DNA of 64,000 nt from Bradyrhizobium sp. CCGUVB4N (GTDB lineage Bacteria > Pseudomonadota > Alphaproteobacteria > Rhizobiales > Xanthobacteraceae): NCBI RefSeq assembly GCF_024199945.1, contig NZ_JANADP010000001.1, positions 62,001-126,000 on the forward strand. The letters run 5' to 3'. The position numbers and the translations under genes were made by a program. This document shows positions 59,023 to 64,000 of the stretch, piece by piece (positions within the stretch are counted from its first letter, which is position 1; each line of letters opens with the position of its first letter). Below the pieces are notes generated by a model that searched no databases, was not told the DNA's origin, and worked only from the letters and a program-made list of their open reading frames with translations.

Positions 59023-59251
59023 GAGGCAGGTCCTTCTGTGGTCTTCCGGTGAATGGCCAATGCGCGCGACGAATCCCGATGCAACTTCGACCTGTCCCTG
59101 ATCGCGGCCGGGACGACGCGTTGCACCTGTTTGATTTTGCGACCGAAAATCCGGCCGGATCGAATAGCGCTGCAAGCAATGGCCCGATATCTGCGCCTGG
59201 CCGGGCCGAAAGTCATGGTGTCGTTCTGAAAAAGTTCTTAAGCATTGCGCC

Positions 59252-60826
59252 ATGGCTACGAGCTACATCATCGGCCCGTTCCGGCTCGACGCGGACGCCG
59301 CGCTCCTGTTTCGCGGCAGCGCTCCGGTCGCGATCGGCCAGCGCGCCCTCGCCGTGCTGCGCGTGCTCGTCGAGCGCGCGGGAATGCCGGTCTCAAAGGA
59401 TGCGCTGATCAAATCGGCCTGGGCCGGCCTCATCGTCGAGGAGAGCAATCTTCCCGTGCAGATCGCCGCACTGCGCCGCGTGTTCGAAGAAGAGCCGGGC
59501 GGCGAACGCTGGATCGAGACCATGCCGAAATACGGCTATCGGTTTGTCGGCCCGGTGAGTCCAGACCACCAGACCTCCGTCGCCGCGTTGCCTCCCGCCG
59601 CGACCGACGCGCCTCCCCTTCCGGCTCAACCGGCGATCGCGGTGCTGCCGTTCCAGAACATGAGCGGCGATCCAAGCCAGGAGTATTTTGCCGACGGCGT
59701 CGTCGAGGAGATCATCACGACGCTGTCGCGCTTCCGCTCGCTGTTCGTCATCGCGCGCAATTCCAGCTTCACCTACAAGGGCCGCGCCGTCGATGTGAAG
59801 CAGATCGGTCGCGAGCTCGGCGTCAGCTTCGTGCTCGAAGGCAGCGTGCGCAAATCGGCCGACCGCGTCCGCATCACCGCGCAGCTCATCGATGCGTCGA
59901 CCGGCGCGCATCTGTGGGCCGACCGGTTCGACGGCGCGCTCGAGGATATCTTCGATTTGCAGGACCAGATCGCGCGGCAGGTCGTGGGGCTGCTGGTGCC
60001 GAAGCTCGAGCATTCCGCGATCGAGCGCGCCAAGCGCAAGCCGACGGAGAGCCTGGGCACCTACGAATATTATCTGCGCGGCACGGCGGCGATCTATCGC
60101 TTCACCATCCGCGAGGCCAATGTCGAGGCCCTGCAGATGTTCAGGCGTGCGATCGAGCTCGATCCGGAATTCGCGGCCGCCTACGGCATGGCCGCCTATT
60201 GCTACGTCAAGGACAGGACCAATCGCTGGCCCACCGACGATCTCGCGCGCGACATCGCCGAGACCGATCGGCTGGCGCGGAACGCCATTCGCCTCGGCGG
60301 CGACGACGCGCTCGCGCTCGCCACGAGCGCCGGCGCGTTGGCCTATGTCGTACGCGATCTCGACACCGGCGCCGCGTGCATCGCGCAGGCGCTTGCCGTC
60401 AATCCCAACATGATGTGGGCCTCCTATTTCGCCGGCTTCATCAAGAGCTGGATGGGCGAGCCTGAGGCCGCCGTCGCGCATCTGATGTATGCGATGCGCC
60501 TCAGCCCGGTCGATCCGTTGATGCCCCTGATGCAGGTCGCCACCGCCCACGCGCACTTCTTCGCCGGCCGCTACGCGGAAGCCTCGTCCTGGGCCAACGC
60601 AGCCTTGCGCGGCACGCCGAGACTGTTGCCGGCACTGCGCATCGGCGCAGCCGCCGATGCATTCGCCGGAGAGCTCGACGCCGCGCAGAAGTCCGTGGCC
60701 CGGCTGCTCCAGATCAACCCCGGCGAGCGCGTGTCCAATCTGGAGGCGATCTTCGGCCCCTACCGGCGCCCCGACGATGCCTGGCGCTATGGCGAAGGCC
60801 TGCGGCGAGCTGGACTGCCGGAATGA
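59252..60826 (+). CDS. winged-helix / TPR regulator (CadC-like, adenylate-cyclase-associated type)
   Basis: Regulatory protein of 524 residues. Residues 1-105 form an OmpR-type winged helix (ALAVLRVLVERAGMPVSKDALIKSAW, VQIAALRRVF, IETMPKYGYRFVGPV). Residues 128-265 are the domain often paired with class III cyclases (IAVLPFQNMSGDPSQEYFADGVVEEI, VSFVLEGSVRKSADRVRITAQLID). TPR-like helices fill 275-510 (ALQMFRRAIELDPEFAAAYGMAA). There is no cyclase domain or membrane helix. The target is unknown; no clear partner gene is adjacent. Confidence 0.82.
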   Translation: MATSYIIGPFRLDADAALLFRGSAPVAIGQRALAVLRVLVERAGMPVSKDALIKSAWAGLIVEESNLPVQIAALRRVFEEEPGGERWIETMPKYGYRFVGPVSPDHQTSVAALPPAATDAPPLPAQPAIAVLPFQNMSGDPSQEYFADGVVEEIITTLSRFRSLFVIARNSSFTYKGRAVDVKQIGRELGVSFVLEGSVRKSADRVRITAQLIDASTGAHLWADRFDGALEDIFDLQDQIARQVVGLLVPKLEHSAIERAKRKPTESLGTYEYYLRGTAAIYRFTIREANVEALQMFRRAIELDPEFAAAYGMAAYCYVKDRTNRWPTDDLARDIAETDRLARNAIRLGGDDALALATSAGALAYVVRDLDTGAACIAQALAVNPNMMWASYFAGFIKSWMGEPEAAVAHLMYAMRLSPVDPLMPLMQVATAHAHFFAGRYAEASSWANAALRGTPRLLPALRIGAAADAFAGELDAAQKSVARLLQINPGERVSNLEAIFGPYRRPDDAWRYGEGLRRAGLPE

Positions 60827-60849
60827 CCGAGGCGTAGGGGCACGCTCGA

Positions 60850-62373
60850 TCAGGTCAATCGCGCGCGGATGTCCGGCTTCAGCACCTTGCCGACCTTGGA
60901 GCGCGGAAGATCGTCCCAGACTTCGATCTGCTTCGGCGTCTTGACGCTGCCGATCTGTCCCTTGACGAAGGCGGCGAGCGCCACGGGGTCGATCCGATGG
61001 CCGGCGCGGGGCTGCACCACGGCGACGATCCGCTCGCCCCATTTCTCGTCCGCCAGCCCGATCACGGCGCAATCCTGCACCGCCTCATGCGCCCGCAGCG
61101 CGTTCTCGACCTCGATCGAGTAGACGTTGAACCCGCCGGTGATGATCATGTCCTTGGCGCGATCGACGATATAGAGGTAGCCGTCGTCGTCGAGGTAGCC
61201 GATGTCGCCGGTGTGGTGCCAGCCATGCACTGAGGCTTCAGCCGTGGCTTGCGGATTCTTGTAGTAGCCGTCCATCACGAGCGAGCCACGGACCACGATC
61301 TCGCCGCGCGCGCCGGTCGGCAGCAAATTGCCGTCGCCATCCATGATGCCCGCCTGCACCAGCGGGCTGATCCGCCCGGCCGAGGCGAGACGCTCCATCG
61401 CGATCGTGCCGTCGGCATTGTAATGCTCGCTCGGTGCCATCATCGAGATCATCATCGGCGCTTCGGTCTGGCCGAACAACTGCGCCATCGGCCCGATACG
61501 CCGGAGCGCCTCCGCAAGCCGCGTCGCCGAGATCGGCGCCGCGCCGTACCAGAAGCATTGCAGGGACTCGAGCTTCGCGGAGTTGAGCTTGGGATGATCG
61601 AGCAGCATGTAGATCACGGTCGGCGGCAGGAAGGTGTGCGTGACCCGGTAGCGTTCGATCAAATCGAGGAATTCGCCGATGTCAGGGTGATGCATGATCA
61701 CGATGCGGCCGCCGAGCGCCATGATCGGGAAACACAGCACGCCGGCCGCATGGGTCAGCGGCGCGAGCGCGAGATAGACCGGGCGGCCCTTGAAGGGATA
61801 GCCCATCAGGGTCAGCGCCGTCATGGTCTCGATGTTGCGCCCGGACAGCATCACGCCCTTGGGCTTGCCGGTGGTGCCGCCGGTGCCCGGGATCATCGCG
61901 AGATCGTCGATGGTCTCGCGCTGATAAAAGCCGTCGTCGAGACCCACGAGCCAGTTGTCGAAGGATGGCGCGAAGGGTAACTCGGCATCGAGGCAAACGA
62001 GTGCGCGCAACTTCGGCAGCTCCGGCCTGACCGCCTCGACCATCGGTGCAAAGCTGGAGTGGAACAGCAGCAGGCCGCAATCGAACCCGTCGAGGATGAA
62101 CTTGTTCTCGGCCGCTTCATTGCGCGGATTGATCGGGCACCAGACGGCGGCAGCGCGCGAGATGCCGAACACGCAGGAGAAGGCAAGCGGATCGTTGCCG
62201 GACAGGATCGCAACCTTCTCGCCGGGCGCGATGCCCGAGCGGTCGAGCCCACGCGCAATCCGATAGCTCAGCCGTTGCACCTCGCGATAGCTGAGATCGC
62301 GTCCGTCCATGGTGAGGCAGGGCGCGTCGGCGCCGAGCGAAGCACCTTTGTCGAGGTAATCGATGAAGCGCAT
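60850..62373 (-). CDS. AMP-dependent acyl-CoA synthetase
   Basis: Adenylate-forming ligase of 507 residues that activates a carboxylic acid as its CoA thioester. The ATP loop is MIPGTGGTTGKPKGVML, with LFGQTEAPM and YHTGDIGYLDDDGYLYI type motifs (GWHHTGDIG, VDRAKDMIITGG), and the catalytic C-terminal lysine in LPRSKVGKVLK. It is followed on the same strand (upstream in transcription) by a saccharopine dehydrogenase-like and an SDR gene, suggesting a degradation pathway. The acid substrate is unknown. Confidence 0.9.
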   Translation of the reverse strand: MRFIDYLDKGASLGADAPCLTMDGRDLSYREVQRLSYRIARGLDRSGIAPGEKVAILSGNDPLAFSCVFGISRAAAVWCPINPRNEAAENKFILDGFDCGLLLFHSSFAPMVEAVRPELPKLRALVCLDAELPFAPSFDNWLVGLDDGFYQRETIDDLAMIPGTGGTTGKPKGVMLSGRNIETMTALTLMGYPFKGRPVYLALAPLTHAAGVLCFPIMALGGRIVIMHHPDIGEFLDLIERYRVTHTFLPPTVIYMLLDHPKLNSAKLESLQCFWYGAAPISATRLAEALRRIGPMAQLFGQTEAPMMISMMAPSEHYNADGTIAMERLASAGRISPLVQAGIMDGDGNLLPTGARGEIVVRGSLVMDGYYKNPQATAEASVHGWHHTGDIGYLDDDGYLYIVDRAKDMIITGGFNVYSIEVENALRAHEAVQDCAVIGLADEKWGERIVAVVQPRAGHRIDPVALAAFVKGQIGSVKTPKQIEVWDDLPRSKVGKVLKPDIRARLT

Positions 62374-62431
62374 GGTCGCTCCCGAAGCTGCAGCCGGTGG
62401 CGCAGAGAAACCGCGCCACCAGCCGATTGAC

Positions 62432-63559
62432 TTAATCGTGCACGGTCAGAATCGGCTTACCGACAAGGCCAAAACTGCGCAACTGGCCGAGCAATTCGTG
62501 ATGGCCGAACGCCTGGCAGCCGGAGGCGAAGCCGACGCGCTTGGGCGGCTGCTGCAGCAGATGTGCCGCCGCATAGGCCTGAAGCATGCCGGTCTGCTTG
62601 TAGTTGCTATTGCCGTTGATGACGCAGTGCGCGCGCCCCAACGGGCCGGAGGCATGCACCGAATCCAGCGACTTGTTGACGCGCGGGTTCTCGCGCGGCG
62701 GCATCGTGTTCATCACGCTGGCCGCGGTCTGCGCCAACGCGGCGTAGCGGTCGTCGGGGTTCATGTTCTTGGTCGCCTCCAGCGCGCCGGCGACGATCTG
62801 CGGCACGCCCAGCATCAGGGCGCGATTGAACACGCCGCCGAGCACCTTCACGTTGGCCACGCGCGGATCGCGCTTGAACCACACCGGATGCGAGGTGCCA
62901 CCCCAGGGCAGCGCCAGCGCCAGCTCGTGCTGGCCGGGGATGGCGAGGTTGTAGAGCCCGGCATCGGGCTGATGCTCGACGTACTTGTTCTGCTCCAGAT
63001 AGTAGGCCTTGGCCATCGCAGCGTTGACCAGGATAGTCTGCGTCGAGGCGATGGTCGGGCTGCCGCCCCAGAACACGGCAATGTCGAGCGTGTCGAGGCC
63101 GGGCGTCTCCAGGCACAGCTGGGCTGCGATCTCGCCGGTGGTGTACATCTGCGCGATGCCTGGCGCCAACAGCAACCCGGCATTGGCGAACTTTGCGCCG
63201 AACTCCTGTTCGAGCGTGATCAGCCAGTCCTGCTCGCCGGTGGTGTCAGTGTAGTGGCACCGGGCAGCGGCGCAGGCCTGCACCACCTCGGTGCCGAATT
63301 TGGCGAAGGGGCCCACGGTGTTGAGCACCACCGAGGCGCCCTTGAACAATTCGGTCAGCGCGGCCACGGTGTGCGGCACCGTCACCACCTCGTAGTCGGC
63401 GGTCTCGATGCCGGCCACATTCGATTTCATCGCGGCGTTGAGCTTCTCGGTGCTGCGGCCGGCGGCGATGAAGGGGATATTGTACTCGCGCAAATATTCG
63501 CAGACCAGGCGGCCGGTGTAGCCGGACGCGCCATAGACGATGACGGGCTTCTTGCTCAT
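62432..63559 (-). CDS. saccharopine dehydrogenase-like NAD(P)-binding protein
   Basis: Oxidoreductase-like protein of 375 residues. The N-terminal Rossmann motif is VYGASGYTGRLVCEYL, with AGRS after the second strand suggesting NADP. HYTDTTGEQDW and NTVGPFAKFG are typical of the trans-acting enoyl reductase / saccharopine dehydrogenase-like family. The start at 63559 (MSKKPVIVYGASG) has a GGAGGATCG ribosome site. It lies 38 bp after the SDR gene and 58 bp before the acyl-CoA synthetase, so the three are likely cotranscribed. Reaction unknown. Confidence 0.85.
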   Translation of the reverse strand: MSKKPVIVYGASGYTGRLVCEYLREYNIPFIAAGRSTEKLNAAMKSNVAGIETADYEVVTVPHTVAALTELFKGASVVLNTVGPFAKFGTEVVQACAAARCHYTDTTGEQDWLITLEQEFGAKFANAGLLLAPGIAQMYTTGEIAAQLCLETPGLDTLDIAVFWGGSPTIASTQTILVNAAMAKAYYLEQNKYVEHQPDAGLYNLAIPGQHELALALPWGGTSHPVWFKRDPRVANVKVLGGVFNRALMLGVPQIVAGALEATKNMNPDDRYAALAQTAASVMNTMPPRENPRVNKSLDSVHASGPLGRAHCVINGNSNYKQTGMLQAYAAAHLLQQPPKRVGFASGCQAFGHHELLGQLRSFGLVGKPILTVHD

Positions 63560-63597
63560 TGCGATCCTCCTGATGGGTTGTTGGTGGTGATCCGCGC

Positions 63598-64000
63598 TCA
63601 CATGCCCATGCCGCCATCGACCGGCAGGCCGATGCCAGTGATGAAGCGCGCCTGGTCCGAACACAGGAAGACAGCAGCGTCGGCGATGTCCCTGACCTCG
63701 GCGAGCTTGCCGAGCGGCGTCTGCTCCACCACCGAGCCGACCGCGGCGTTGACGTCGGGCGCGAGCCCGATCTTCACGATGTCATTGGCGAGCTGCATGC
63801 CCATGTCGGTCGGGATCAGGCCCGGATAGATGCAGTTGACGCGCACGCCGAAACCGAGCTTGCCGGCTTCCATCGCACCCACCCGCGTCATGCGATCGAC
63901 CGCGGATTTGGTGCCCGAATAGACCGCGATGGCCGGGAAGGCGATCGTCGCCGCGACCGAGGCGATGTTGACGACGGCGCCGCCCTTGCCCGCCGGCCCG
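63598..64000 (-). CDS. short-chain dehydrogenase/reductase (N-terminus cut by window edge)
   Basis: C-terminal 133 residues of an SDR-family oxidoreductase; the cofactor-binding N-terminus lies beyond the right edge. The active-site Tyr-x3-Lys is seen as AVYSGTKSAVDRM, preceded by VVNIASVAA with the catalytic Ser region, and followed by VNCIYPGLIPTDM. The C-terminus FITGIGLPVDGGMGM is typical. It is the first visible gene of the run with the saccharopine dehydrogenase-like protein and the acyl-CoA synthetase; substrate unknown. Confidence 0.92.
   Translation of the reverse strand, partial: GPAGKGGAVVNIASVAATIAFPAIAVYSGTKSAVDRMTRVGAMEAGKLGFGVRVNCIYPGLIPTDMGMQLANDIVKIGLAPDVNAAVGSVVEQTPLGKLAEVRDIADAAVFLCSDQARFITGIGLPVDGGMGM

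Overview
The window is chromosomal DNA from a high-GC alphaproteobacterium, almost certainly Bradyrhizobium or a very close relative. The best single marker is the Irr protein at 7205-7696: it has the N-terminal haem regulatory motif Gly-Cys-Pro-Trp-His-Asp with Cys29 and the His117-119 triplet, as in the B. japonicum protein. Class II-type EPSP synthase, a zinc-less AccD, a RpoH promoter plus ROSE-type RNA thermometer before hsp20, and several palindromic intergenic repeats fit the same group. I see no prophage, insertion sequence, transposase or CRISPR array. Most of the window is core genome.

Layout. 1-4.1 kb: katG (cut by the left edge) divergent from oxyR, then an acetyltransferase and a glutathione transferase. 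4.1-7.7 kb: fabA-fabB-fabI divergent from irr. 7.7-17.3 kb: single metabolic genes (SH3 protein, hydroxyacid dehydrogenase, LysR regulator with aldo/keto reductase, MoeB/ThiF-like, inactive-looking protease homologue, gamma-glutamyltransferase, orphan ParA). 17.3-23.1 kb: mutM and the ubiE-ubiB-coaBC-dut run. 23.5-28.8 kb: a DivL-type tyrosine pseudo-kinase, a TsaE-AmgK fusion, a PilZ protein and MurU. 29.0-36.1 kb: addB-addA and trxA. 36.2-48.8 kb: a long minus-strand block aroA-cmk-rpsA-sppA-ihfB-lapA-trpF-trpB-trpA-accD-folC, then two smaller genes. 48.9-50.9 kb: TIGR02300 protein, tRNA-Ala(GGC), a GIY-YIG gene and the ohrR/ohr pair. 51.1-56.7 kb: a CoA-transferase and ugpBAEC. 57-64 kb: hsp20-DUF1150, peroxiredoxin, a winged-helix/TPR regulator, and an acyl-CoA synthetase / saccharopine dehydrogenase-like / SDR cluster cut by the right edge.

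Functional themes. Peroxide and iron control recur: katG/oxyR, irr, ohrR/ohr and a 1-Cys peroxiredoxin. A 13-bp identical Irr-box-like motif lies both in the katG/oxyR gap and before irr, which would link haem/iron status with peroxide defence. TsaE-AmgK and MurU place cell-wall sugar recycling directly behind the DivL cell-cycle gene.

The most novel signal is coaBC (21222-22670). The enzyme carries an N-terminal FitA-type ribbon-helix-helix antitoxin domain with no toxin gene beside it. The short gap upstream holds two palindromes built from TGAT(A/T)GCA half-sites, the kind of site FitA proteins bind, overlapping the likely promoter. This suggests that the coenzyme A biosynthetic enzyme represses its own gene. 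A second candidate is the tRNA-Ala / 12-bp inverted repeat / GIY-YIG nuclease unit at 49409-49866, which resembles a small tRNA-associated mobile unit.
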